Of a DNA stretch of 50,615 bases, positions 1-7,108 are shown in pieces. A program made the translations under genes and the position numbers. Source of the stretch: Pseudomonas lundensis (GTDB taxonomy: Bacteria > Pseudomonadota > Gammaproteobacteria > Pseudomonadales > Pseudomonadaceae); the NCBI RefSeq assembly GCF_002269125.1, contig NZ_NQKI01000033.1, positions 1 through 50,615 of the forward strand, written 5' to 3'. Position 1 is the stretch's first letter. Each line of letters starts with the position of its first letter. Under the pieces are notes generated by a model, which did not search any database, was not told the DNA's origin, and saw only the letters and a list, made by a program, of their open reading frames with translations.

Positions 1-180
1 TCTTCACGCAAAATTTCCTTAATCCGGTCAGGAGAAAATTCTACTTCTGATGCGTACTTTTTTCAGGGGGGATTACCCGTAGACTTTTTCAAGGATCAGG
101 GTTATCGATATATCCAGGCGATGACTTCCGACGAGATCAGCACTTGGCATGAGATGGGAATCAAAAAGAGGTGGGATTGA
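1..180 (+). CDS. C-terminal end of an unidentified protein (cut by window edge)
   Basis: An open frame runs from base 1 to a TGA at 178-180 and encodes the last 59 residues of a protein that starts outside the window. The segment ends with DEISTWHEMGIKKRWD. I do not recognise the family. It is followed by small opposite-strand orphan genes and structured repeats, the setting in which C-terminal toxin modules of Rhs, CDI or similar polymorphic toxins are often found, so a toxin C-terminus is a reasonable guess. That guess rests on context only: no catalytic motif is visible in the fragment. Confidence 0.5.
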   Translation, partial: SSRKISLIRSGENSTSDAYFFQGGLPVDFFKDQGYRYIQAMTSDEISTWHEMGIKKRWD

Positions 181-384
181 TCACTGGAGTCCATCGCGCG
201 TGCGGCTCAATCGAATGACTGCGTGAGCTACGCGTGGGTAAGCCACGCAGTTGACTCGGGATGGTAAGCCACTGACGTGGGCGCCATGGTTTCAGTGAGT
301 CGAGCTTCGTCGGACACCTTTTTTTGCCGTTCTGAAAGCATGCTAAATGGCGGTGGCTGCAAGCAGGTTGCTTACACGCTGCCG
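181..384. other. Intergenic, small inverted repeat
   Basis: No gene is visible. The stretch contains an inverted repeat, ACTGCGTG near 217 facing CACGCAGT near 253, with no T-run after it, so it is not a convincing terminator. A short match to the core of the structured repeats (GGATGGTAAGCC near 260) lacks their other stems. Confidence 0.3.
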
Positions 385-639
385 TTATTTCTGAACCAGA
401 TCTTTGTATAACTCACGGGCCGCAAGGATCTGATCCCTGAGTTCCTCGGGGTCAATGCGCATGCCGCCGCGAGGCGTTACCTGAAGCGTCTTTAGGCGGT
501 TCGCAGCTTTGATGAAATCTCGTTCTTCCGCTTGAACCCATTCAGGGCGTTTATCCTTCCAAAATGACCATGCCATTTCGCCTAGCCTCACTCCACGATG
601 GATGGAAGCTAGTATGTGGTAGCCGCAGGGAATGTCCAA
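385..639 (-). CDS. Small hypothetical protein (84 aa), possibly a truncated orphan
   Basis: This minus-strand frame has ordinary protein-like composition, with a charged helical C-terminus ending ELRDQILAARELYKDLVQK. The longest version needs a TTG start at 639, and no convincing ribosome binding site precedes it. The next in-frame ATG is at residue 22. Just upstream, a better-looking ATG ATG ATC start lies in another frame and meets a stop after seven codons, so the gene may have lost its original N-terminus. I do not recognise the family. It sits directly downstream, in minus-strand terms, of a structured repeat and a DUF262-type gene, and may be an immunity-gene remnant. Confidence 0.4.
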   Translation of the reverse strand: MDIPCGYHILASIHRGVRLGEMAWSFWKDKRPEWVQAEERDFIKAANRLKTLQVTPRGGMRIDPEELRDQILAARELYKDLVQK

Positions 640-664
640 GCTAGGTGGTGACTTTGATCATCAT

Positions 665-780
665 GCAAGCGGAGCGCGCAGACCAGGAGGGTCGAAGGGC
701 ATGAGGATGGAAGCCCGGAGGGCCAAGACCTGTCGTAGACAGGGCTTGGTTAACGACAGCCGTCCCTGCTAGGGCATGCC
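665..780 (+). repeat. Structured ~100-bp repeat, copy 1
   Basis: This copy shares with the one at 1835-1936 the head GCAAGCGGAGCGCGCAGAC, the core TGAGGATGG, the element ACGACAGCCGTCCC and the tail TAGGGCA. It folds as an outer stem (GGATGG 705-710 with CCGTCC 760-765), hairpin I (GCCC 713-716 with GGGC 720-723) and hairpin II (CAAG 724-727 with CTTG 745-748, an A/G mismatch, then CCTGTC 729-734 with GACAGG 738-743 around a GTA loop). The U-G wobble in the outer stem favours the plus strand as the RNA sense. Copy 1 has an 18-base insertion after the head. It begins 23 bases past the stop codon of the DUF262-type gene. Confidence 0.8.
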
Positions 781-802
781 ACGACAACCGCAGTGTCGAA
801 TA

Positions 803-1414
803 CTACCTCAAGGCGCGCTGTTCAAATGACCGAGGAACAACCCCCTGCGCGCAAAGATCATACGTTTTGCGCAATGCTACCTCATCGCCAGAAGACACCC
901 TCGCGTGGGTAAAGATCGTCGACAAAAAACGCTTCCGTTCGGCATTGCCGAGTTCAGACCAGACCCTTGGCTGACCTTGTGCATCTGGCACCGCAAGACG
1001 ATCAAGGAAATACTCTTCAAGGCTGTGAAGCCGTTGCTGACCATCAACCAGAATCTCGCTGTTCTCCGCCAATGCCCTGCCAGTGCTCGCTGGCTCCGAC
1101 CAGTCGTTTGTAAGGTAGCTTCCCAGGTCTCCCCCTGACCACACAGAGGTAATGAAACGAGCCTGCTGGCCAACGTTCCACTTCACGCCGCGCGCCCACT
1201 TGGGTATTGGCATGCCCATGGCAAACCGCTCAGCCCACTGAGATCTATCGCGAGCGGAGGACGGGTCTACCAAATACTTTTCCCAGTGACTTACCAGAAC
1301 ATCAATTGGGTAATGACTGACGGTTGTAGCCAGAACCCGCTGCGGCATCTGGATGCGTAATTCAGACGGTTCGTCGTCGGCATAGCGTTGAAAAATAGAA
1401 GTCATGGTACTCAC
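803..1414 (-). CDS. Short DUF262-type protein (203 aa)
   Basis: Residues 124-129 read DGQQRL inside ILVDGQQRLHSLEEYF, the signature of the DUF262 / GmrSD N-terminal family, whose ParB-like fold binds and hydrolyses nucleotides in type IV restriction enzymes such as GmrSD. The protein is only 203 aa, so it has the DUF262 core but no GmrD-like HNH domain. It starts at a GTG (1414), seven bases after the stop of the 97-aa gene, or at an ATG nine bases later (1405), so the two genes look co-transcribed. Function is not known for such short stand-alone forms; a defence or toxin-related role would be an inference. A structured repeat follows the stop codon. Confidence 0.6.
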   Translation of the reverse strand: MSTMTSIFQRYADDEPSELRIQMPQRVLATTVSHYPIDVLVSHWEKYLVDPSSARDRSQWAERFAMGMPIPKWARGVKWNVGQQARFITSVWSGGDLGSYLTNDWSEPASTGRALAENSEILVDGQQRLHSLEEYFLDRLAVPDAQGQPRVWSELGNAERKRFLSTIFTHARVSSGDEVALRKTYDLCAQGVVPRSFEQRALR

Positions 1415-1420
1415 TGGTGG

Positions 1421-1714
1421 CTACAAATAGGTAGAGGTGCTGGAGCCAACACGGGCGCATCGCCATGCGTCGACAGTCTCGATGATCAACACATCTCGTT
1501 CGATGGAAATGTCGATCTGGTCGCTGTCGATCAGCGCATGTGCGTAGCCCTCTACATAGGCTGCTGCTTTATCAAATTCAGAAAGGGTTTCTGAAGACTT
1601 GATGACGCTGATCAGACGTTGCCAGGCACCGTGCTGGCGGTTGCCCAGGATCGTCTTGGGAAACGGAATGGAGGCACTCAAACGCTGTGCGTAATCATCG
1701 GTTGGCGGGATCAA
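1421..1714 (-). CDS. Hypothetical protein upstream of the DUF262 gene (about 97 aa, possible broken start)
   Basis: The frame is protein-like (…AAAYVEGYAHALIDSDQIDISIERDVLIIETV…, given here in pieces only) but opens with a TTG at 1714 and has no ATG or GTG nearby. Upstream, ATG TAC TCC CTT T|GA reads in another frame; removing one T at about 1725 would give an ATG start at 1737 and the natural-looking N-terminus MYSLERTALIPPTDDYAQRL. The gene may therefore carry a one-base frameshift, real or from sequencing. It lies seven bases before the DUF262-type gene and is probably its operon partner. I do not recognise the family. Confidence 0.5.
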   Translation of the reverse strand: MIPPTDDYAQRLSASIPFPKTILGNRQHGAWQRLISVIKSSETLSEFDKAAAYVEGYAHALIDSDQIDISIERDVLIIETVDAWRCARVGSSTSTYL

Positions 1715-1834
1715 AGCGGTTCGCTCAAAGGGAGTACATACCTATGACAAACGGTTGGTTTTGGAAAACCTTGAGCCTGATGCGAAATTTTTTGTAGGCG
1801 AGGGGCCATCCGAGCCAAAGGCTGATCACTAAAA

Positions 1835-1936
1835 GCAAGCGGAGCGCGCAGACGTGAGGATGGTAGCCCGGTAGGGCCAGGACGGTGGCGAGTATCGCCG
1901 GGCCTGGTTCACGACAGCCGTCCCGGTAGGGCACGC
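1835..1936 (+). repeat. Structured ~100-bp repeat, copy 2
   Basis: This is the second copy of the repeat at 665-780, without the 18-base insertion. The outer stem GGATGG (1858-1863) with CCGTCC (1918-1923) is unchanged. Hairpin I is GCCC 1866-1869 with GGGC 1874-1877. Hairpin II has CAGG 1878-1881 with CCTG 1903-1906, the same A/G mismatch, and an apical stem TGGCGA (1886-1891) with TCGCCG (1895-1900) around the same GTA loop. The apical stem sequence differs from copy 1 yet still pairs. It lies 40 bases past the stop of the 235-aa gene. Confidence 0.8.
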
Positions 1937-1976
1937 AAAAGCTGCATTCTCCACTTCGCAGGCCAACATCAGTGTC

Positions 1977-2684
1977 CTACGGGATAGGCTTGGAACCGTT
2001 AGCCGTCTCTCGCCACGAATCCAAGTCCTCGTCAAAGAGATCCGGCCCGTCTCGCAGCTGTTCCGGCTCTGCTTCGGGTTCCTCATCAGTTGGTGGCCCG
2101 AAGACTTTTTCAGGCGTCCAGTCATCATTAAACAGGAACATTTTGGGCGTGAACTCGAAGATTCCGATTTCGTTGTCGTCAAGAATGTCGCGAACGAACT
2201 TTCTGAAAATCCTACCCCCATCAAAGCCTAAACCTGCTGCGACATCTTTGATAAGTAGGACAGTCCAATCGTCATACATGACACCAGCAGCAATTTCTTC
2301 CCAACCGAGATGAAACAGCTCAAAACTCTCACCGACTAATACGTCGTCATACACGACGACGAGCATACCTTTGGAGGCATTCAGCAGCTTCACCGGGGAG
2401 AGGAGGTTCAAGATGATCGACTGTTCGATCAATTCGATCACCCTCGTATCAGGTTGACCCTCCCACAGCACAGCGAATTTTTGAATGCCCGTAACATCAA
2501 GTGGAACGCAGTCATGGCCGAACAATTGCTGAGTAGAAAAAATCGTAAATGCGCCCTCACCATCATCGTTGTGAGCTACCTTGATGACTACAATCAGAAG
2601 CTCATCGAGGTCTTCCAGGCCGAGGAAGAAAGCGCCTAGGCCTGCCCCGTTTAGCGGTCTAGACGGCAATCGCCGAGACAGCAT
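1977..2684 (-). CDS. Hypothetical protein, acidic C-terminus (up to 235 aa)
   Basis: The C-terminal two thirds are clearly protein-like, with patches such as WEEIAAGVMYDDWTVLLIKD and GIFEFTPKMFLFNDDWTPEK, ending in a tail rich in Glu, Asp and Pro. The start is uncertain: the ATG at 2684 lacks a visible ribosome binding site, and the first ~25 residues look like read-through of a non-coding stretch, so a GTG or TTG further in may be used. No signal peptide or membrane segment is seen. I do not recognise the family. Its acidic character, its orphan position and the repeat after its stop are compatible with an immunity protein, but that is inference. Confidence 0.55.
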   Translation of the reverse strand: MLSRRLPSRPLNGAGLGAFFLGLEDLDELLIVVIKVAHNDDGEGAFTIFSTQQLFGHDCVPLDVTGIQKFAVLWEGQPDTRVIELIEQSIILNLLSPVKLLNASKGMLVVVYDDVLVGESFELFHLGWEEIAAGVMYDDWTVLLIKDVAAGLGFDGGRIFRKFVRDILDDNEIGIFEFTPKMFLFNDDWTPEKVFGPPTDEEPEAEPEQLRDGPDLFDEDLDSWRETANGSKPIP

Positions 2685-2882
2685 AATGCGTACAGATCTG
2701 AGGGAGGGCGGGACGTGTCAGGGGTCGTTGGAAAGGTGTGAGGAGGCTTAGGCAGGACTGTTTTGCAACCAGCAGGTCTGTATGCCATCTTGTCAGCCAT
2801 TGTGCTTTTCCTGCAAGCAAGTCTGGGGATTCAGGTGCTTCAGGATAATGAAATTGTAAGAATCTACTAAGGGTGAAATGAA

Positions 2883-3806
2883 ATGGCTGGCAGCAGTTTT
2901 TTTGCGTTGTTGGATGATATCGCGGCCTTGTTAGATGACATCTCTCTAATGAGTAAGGTCGCTGCAAAAAAATCGGCCAGCGTCCTGAGTGACGATTTGG
3001 CCGTAAATGCTGAGCAAGTAACCGGCATGAAAGCAGACCGTGAACTCCCTGTTGTCTGGGCAGTGTTCAAGGGATCACTCGTTAATAAAGCGATTTTAGT
3101 GCCATGTGCGCTGTTACTTAGTGCTTTTTTACCTTGGTCAGTAAAGTGGCTGCTAATGGCAGGAGGTATCTACCTGTGCTACGAGGGATTCGAAGCCATC
3201 AAGGGTAAGCTGTTTCGAGGCAGCCATGAGCCCGACGCTAGCGATGCCAAGTCCGCACCTAAGACTAAGGAGGAATTGGCTGCTTACGAAAGGCGTAAAG
3301 TTAAGGGGGCTATCCGGACGGATTTTATATTGAGCGCGGAAATTACGATTATAACTTTGAATGTTGTATCGTCTGCCCCTTTGCTTCAGCAGATAGTCAC
3401 GCTAGTTGTTATTTCAGTGGCTATGACTGTTGGTGTTTATGGTCTGGTTGCAGGAATTGTCAGGCTGGATGATGCTGGCCTCTCTTTACTCAAATCTAAG
3501 ACTAAAGGCGGCATCGGAGCGGTTTTGAGAAAAATTGGCAGCGTGTTGGTAGTGTCAGCTCCAGTTCTTATGAAGGCACTGTCGTGGATTGGAACTATCG
3601 CGATGTTCTTAGTTGGTGGCACTTTTGTGGCAGAGGGTATTCATCCAGTCGAGCAGTTTATTGAAACTATCGTGAGCACGCTTGGAGGATGGGGGGGGGG
3701 CGCTAAGATGGGAGCATATGGTGTGGTTGGGGCTCTAGCTGGAATGATCGCCGCAGTTGCGATGGGCGCGATTTCGCGAGTTGCGGAAGCAGCCAAGAAA
3801 AATTAA
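2883..3806 (+). CDS. DUF808 (YedI-type) inner-membrane protein
   Basis: The 307-aa protein starts MAGSSFFALLDDIAALLDDI and continues with KVAAKKSASVLSDDLAVNA, the hallmark N-terminus of the DUF808/YedI family. Several hydrophobic segments follow (around residues 70-105, 150-200 and 215-300). The family is integral to the inner membrane and its role is unknown. AAGGGTGAAATG supplies a plausible ribosome binding site and start. The gene is noticeably richer in A/T than the copy behind it and than the core genes, suggesting acquisition. A run of nine G (about 3690-3698) lies within codons for GGWGGGAKMG and is a likely slippage site. Confidence 0.85.
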   Translation: MAGSSFFALLDDIAALLDDISLMSKVAAKKSASVLSDDLAVNAEQVTGMKADRELPVVWAVFKGSLVNKAILVPCALLLSAFLPWSVKWLLMAGGIYLCYEGFEAIKGKLFRGSHEPDASDAKSAPKTKEELAAYERRKVKGAIRTDFILSAEITIITLNVVSSAPLLQQIVTLVVISVAMTVGVYGLVAGIVRLDDAGLSLLKSKTKGGIGAVLRKIGSVLVVSAPVLMKALSWIGTIAMFLVGGTFVAEGIHPVEQFIETIVSTLGGWGGGAKMGAYGVVGALAGMIAAVAMGAISRVAEAAKKN

Positions 3807-4019
3807 TGCCTCAGGCCGTTTGATAGCATGTCCGTCAATTTATTGAAAATCCACTGGATGCGGTGACGCTGGAGGGGGGGCTCCTCCTGCCCGGCTCTTG
3901 GGTAGTTCCTTCACGATGGAATGAGTCCGTGTTGTGCAGATTCAGGCGATGCACAAGCATAATTAGCACGGTTAGGCCAAGTGGTTCAACGCATTGTGCA
4001 AGGTAGTGGTGGTTAAAAG
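3807..4019. other. Spacer between two DUF808 copies
   Basis: No gene is visible. The spacer holds no obvious N-terminal part of the second DUF808 gene, so that half appears to have been deleted rather than frameshifted. It probably contains the recombination junction between the accessory edge and the core chromosome. Confidence 0.4.
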
Positions 4020-4508
4020 GTGCTCTCGGCGGAAATTATCGCAATCACCCTGGGCACCGTGGCGGACGCGCCGTTGATGCAACAAGTGGTGGTGTTGTCC
4101 GGGATTGCCATTGTGATGACGGTCGGGGTGTATGGCGTCGTGGCCGGTATCGTGAAGATGGATGACGGCGGTTTGTACCTGACCCAAAAGACCGGGGAGG
4201 GCAGTTGGCCGCGTTTTCAGCGCAGTTTCGGCCAAGGGGTGTTGAATGCCGCACCGTACATGATGAAAGCGCTGACGGTGATTGGCACGGCCGCGATGTT
4301 CATGGTCGGTGGCGGGATACTGGTGCACGGGGTGCCGCTGTTGCATCACTGGGTTGAAAGCGTGGCCCTGAGCAGTTCGCCGTTTGTAGGGCCGCTGTCG
4401 GTTATCGTGCCAACCCTGCTTAACGCCGTGGCCGGCATCCTGGCCGGCGCGGTGGTGTTGGCGGGTGTGACGGCGGCCAGTGCAGTATGGCGCGCCATCA
4501 AGGGCTGA
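4020..4508 (+). pseudogene. Truncated DUF808 gene (C-terminal half only)
   Basis: The frame encodes 162 residues that match the second half of the intact DUF808 protein just upstream: LSAEI.AITL, then VMTVGVYGVVAGIV and MMKALTVIGTAAMFMVGG. It begins at LSAEI, with only a GTG (4020) and no ribosome binding site, so roughly the first 145 residues are missing. Base composition is GC-rich like the core genes. I read this as the resident gene, beheaded when the accessory segment and its own DUF808 copy were inserted or recombined in. A leftover peptide could still be made, but a functional protein is unlikely. Confidence 0.75.
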
Positions 4509-4511
4509 GGA

Positions 4512-5591
4512 TCAGTGGCTGAGGTTGTCGAGCAGGGCGCTGACGTTCAGGCTGGCGCTTTCCATGTCGTTGATCTCCAGCAGCACCTGGCTCCAGTTTT
4601 TCTCCTGAGCCGCGTGCAGGGCGTTGTGCGCGGTTTCATGCACAATCCGGTGCGGCTCGTTGAGTTGCTGGAAGTCGCGGTTGTCGCCATAGCGCGCCTG
4701 GGTTTCAGGCGCCAGGTACCATTTGCCGAGGCGGCATGTGGTGTGGGTCGACAGGTGCAGGTTCTCGTCCTGTTTGAACAGGCGCTGGTAAACCATCAAT
4801 TTGAACAGCAAGTGATCGAGCTTCACCGACTCGCAGAACGAGCGCAGGGCGATGCCTTCAATCAACTGGCCCATGTGTTCGCCCAGGGTCATCATCTCGT
4901 CGAGGGTTTCGGCCGAGCGCGACACATCGCCTGACAACCGCGAGGCTTCATCCGACAGCACGCCAATGGCGTTGCTCGCGGCTTCGGTCTCCTGGTTGAT
5001 GCTCGACACCAACTGGCTGATTTCCTGGGTTGCGCCGTTGGTGCGTTGGGCCAGGGCGCGCACTTCGTCAGCGACCACGGCAAAACCACGGCCCTGTTCT
5101 CCGGCGCGCGCGGCTTCAATGGCGGCATTGAGGGCCAGCAGGTTGGTCTGGTCGGAAACGGCCTTGATCAGCTCGACAATGCGGCTGATTTCCCCGACTC
5201 GTTGGCGCAGCACGCCGACGCTTTCGACGCTGCTGACACCCTGACCGGCCATATGCCCCAGCGAACTGGAAAAGCCGGCCAGCAGGGCCGAGGTTTGCGC
5301 AAACACGTTGCTGTTGTCGCGCAAATGAACGACTTCGCCTTGCAGGCTTTCGGCCTGGGCCACCACGCCATCGCGGGTTTTTTGCAAGGATTCGTCAAAA
5401 CGCTCCAGCTTGCTGTGCAAGTCTTGTTGGTAGCGTTCGTAGTGTTCCAGCACTTGCTGCTGGTCGTGGTCTTGAATCACCTGTGCACGCAGGGCTTGAA
5501 CCTCCTGTTCAAGGGCCTGTTTATCCTGCTCTAACGCATTGAGTTGCGTTTCAAGGTTGGCGCAGCGTTGGCGCCATCGGCGGTTGAACAT
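4512..5591 (-). CDS. Soluble methyl-accepting chemotaxis protein with CZB zinc-binding domain
   Basis: The 359-aa protein starts at ATG 5591 (MFNRRWRQRCANLETQL) with GGGAG upstream. Residues ~1-60 form a coiled coil, and no transmembrane segment or periplasmic domain is present. The receptor signalling hairpin tip is clear (DQTNLLALNAAIEAARAGEQ, then GRGFAVVADEVRALAQRT). The C-terminal ~110 residues carry the CZB pattern: LDHLLFKL, TTCRLGKWY, then HRIVHETAHNAL, giving the His/Cys/His/His zinc ligands. The family relays zinc- or oxidant-dependent signals to CheA through the CZB domain from the cytoplasm. It is transcribed alone; its stop lies next to the end of the DUF808 remnant. Confidence 0.9.
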   Translation of the reverse strand: MFNRRWRQRCANLETQLNALEQDKQALEQEVQALRAQVIQDHDQQQVLEHYERYQQDLHSKLERFDESLQKTRDGVVAQAESLQGEVVHLRDNSNVFAQTSALLAGFSSSLGHMAGQGVSSVESVGVLRQRVGEISRIVELIKAVSDQTNLLALNAAIEAARAGEQGRGFAVVADEVRALAQRTNGATQEISQLVSSINQETEAASNAIGVLSDEASRLSGDVSRSAETLDEMMTLGEHMGQLIEGIALRSFCESVKLDHLLFKLMVYQRLFKQDENLHLSTHTTCRLGKWYLAPETQARYGDNRDFQQLNEPHRIVHETAHNALHAAQEKNWSQVLLEINDMESASLNVSALLDNLSH

Positions 5592-5745
5592 CCGTTTGTA
5601 CTCCCGAGGCTTGAGACAGAGCGTCTGATAAAAAAATACAGCACCCTGTTTATCGGCCGTTTGGGGGTAAACATAATAGCCACAGTAAACGCATTGTCTT
5701 TGTTGAATCGATGCGCCTGACAGCGCGCAGGCGCATCGGTGTGTA

Positions 5746-6951
5746 TCAGGCCAGACGGGCACCCTGCGGCACGGTGCTGTTGCTGAGCAGGCGATAGCCC
5801 AACACGGCGAACACCAGCACCCCGCATCCCGCCCCCAACGACACTGCGAACCCGGCTTGCGCCCCGTAAGCGTCAATCACCCAGCCGCCGAGTACGGCCC
5901 CCAGCGCAACACCGATGCCGAGCCCGGTAATCATCCACGTCAGGCCCTCGGTGAGCTTGGCGGCAGGTACGATGTTTTCCACCAGCCCCATGGCCGTGAT
6001 CAGCGTCGGGGCGAAAAACAGCCCGGCGACAAACATGGCAGCGGCCAGCGTGGCGATGCTATTCACCCACATCAGCGGCAGCACGGTGATCGCGGTGGCC
6101 AGGGCGCCGAACAGGAACTGTCTGGGCAGCGGCATCTTCAGTTTCAGTGTGCCGAAAACCAGCCCTACCACGCAGGAACCCAAGGCATACACCGAGAGCA
6201 CGATACTCGCAGCGGCGGGCTGACCCTGTTGTTGGGCGAAGGCGACACTGACCACGTCCACCGTTCCGACAATGGTGCCCATGCCCAGCAGTACCATCAG
6301 CAAAATCACCACGGCGCCCTGACGCAGCACGGTGCCACGCTGTTCAGTGCTGCGTGGGTGAACCGGCGGTTCGGTGCTGCGTTGTAACACAAACGTGGTC
6401 ACGCCGATGGCCAGTAGCAGGGCAGCGGCCAATGGCCCGGCCTGAGGGAATACTGCGACGCTCAGGCCAACGGAAATCGGCGGGCCAATGATGAAACTGA
6501 CCTCGTCGAGCACCGACTCCAGTGAAAACGCCGTGTGCAGTTTGGGCGAACCCCGGTACAGCTCGGTCCAGCGCGCCCGCACCATGGCCGGCATGCTGGG
6601 GATGAAGCCTGCCAACGCGGCAAACACGAACAGCGTCCAGTCGGGCGTACCCAAGTGGCTGCACAGCAGCAGGGCCAGCAGCGAACTGACGCCCACCGCC
6701 GTGACGCCAGGCAACACGCGGCGTTGACCGTAGCGGTCAACCCAGCGGGAAATCTGCGGGGCGATCAATGCCATCGCCAGGGCAAACGTCGCGGCCACGG
6801 CACCCGCCAGCCAATACGATCCGCGCAGTTGCGCCAGCAACGTGATGATGCCGATCCCGGTCATGGAAATCGGCATGCGTGCGATCAGGCCCGCGGCGCA
6901 AAAGGCCAAGCTGCCGGGGGCGCGGAAAATCTCGCGATAAGGGTTAGCCAT
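5746..6951 (-). CDS. MFS efflux-type transporter
   Basis: The protein is 401 aa from ATG 6951 (MANPYREIFRAPGSLAFCAA) and has about twelve hydrophobic segments, with the MFS loop between helices 2 and 3 (SRWVDRYGQRRVLPG). The upstream extension of the frame overlaps the operator region and is not coding. It is divergent from a TetR regulator, and the spacer holds three copies of one palindrome, so the regulator almost certainly represses this gene. Substrate is unknown; local repression by TetR is typical of drug or metabolite exporters. Confidence 0.85.
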   Translation of the reverse strand: MANPYREIFRAPGSLAFCAAGLIARMPISMTGIGIITLLAQLRGSYWLAGAVAATFALAMALIAPQISRWVDRYGQRRVLPGVTAVGVSSLLALLLCSHLGTPDWTLFVFAALAGFIPSMPAMVRARWTELYRGSPKLHTAFSLESVLDEVSFIIGPPISVGLSVAVFPQAGPLAAALLLAIGVTTFVLQRSTEPPVHPRSTEQRGTVLRQGAVVILLMVLLGMGTIVGTVDVVSVAFAQQQGQPAAASIVLSVYALGSCVVGLVFGTLKLKMPLPRQFLFGALATAITVLPLMWVNSIATLAAAMFVAGLFFAPTLITAMGLVENIVPAAKLTEGLTWMITGLGIGVALGAVLGGWVIDAYGAQAGFAVSLGAGCGVLVFAVLGYRLLSNSTVPQGARLA

Positions 6952-7023
6952 ACACGCTCCGAAACAAAAGTGAGCCGCGTGTTCCTGCCCGCTGCTTGAT
7001 GCAGCGGCACTGTAGACATCTGA

Positions 7024-7088
7024 CATACGCGGCGTATGCAGAAATATACGCATACGTGACGTATGTCAATTAACATACGCGGCGTATC
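7024..7088. promoter_or_regulatory. Three tandem operators between the MFS and TetR genes
   Basis: Three 15-bp palindromes lie in 65 bp: CATACGCGGCGTATG (7024-7038), CATACGTGACGTATG (7051-7065) and CATACGCGGCGTATC (7074-7088). The consensus is ATACG-N3-CGTAT. They sit between the divergent starts, the last one 20 bases before the regulator's ATG. They are the expected binding sites for the adjacent TetR protein, giving autoregulation and control of the transporter. Confidence 0.85.
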
Positions 7089-7108
7089 TAAAAATGCAGG
7101 AGGCCGAC

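Noticed and set aside
181..384. Third copy of the structured repeat
   Set aside because: Only GGATGGTAAGCC resembles the core; neither the ACGACAGCC block nor the hairpin II arms are present.
1725..1934. 69-aa minus-strand ORF over repeat copy 2
   Set aside because: It translates through the structured repeat; only its last codons (MYSL) matter, as the possible original start of the 97-aa gene.
665..1936. Integron attC-like sites
   Set aside because: The repeats follow genes and fold, but lack the RYYYAAC/GTTRRRY core pairs and no integron integrase is in the window.
2454..2639. 61-aa plus-strand ORF inside the 235-aa gene
   Set aside because: Less consistent than the minus-strand frame, whose C-terminal part is clearly coding; cannot be fully excluded because the N-terminus of that gene is weak.
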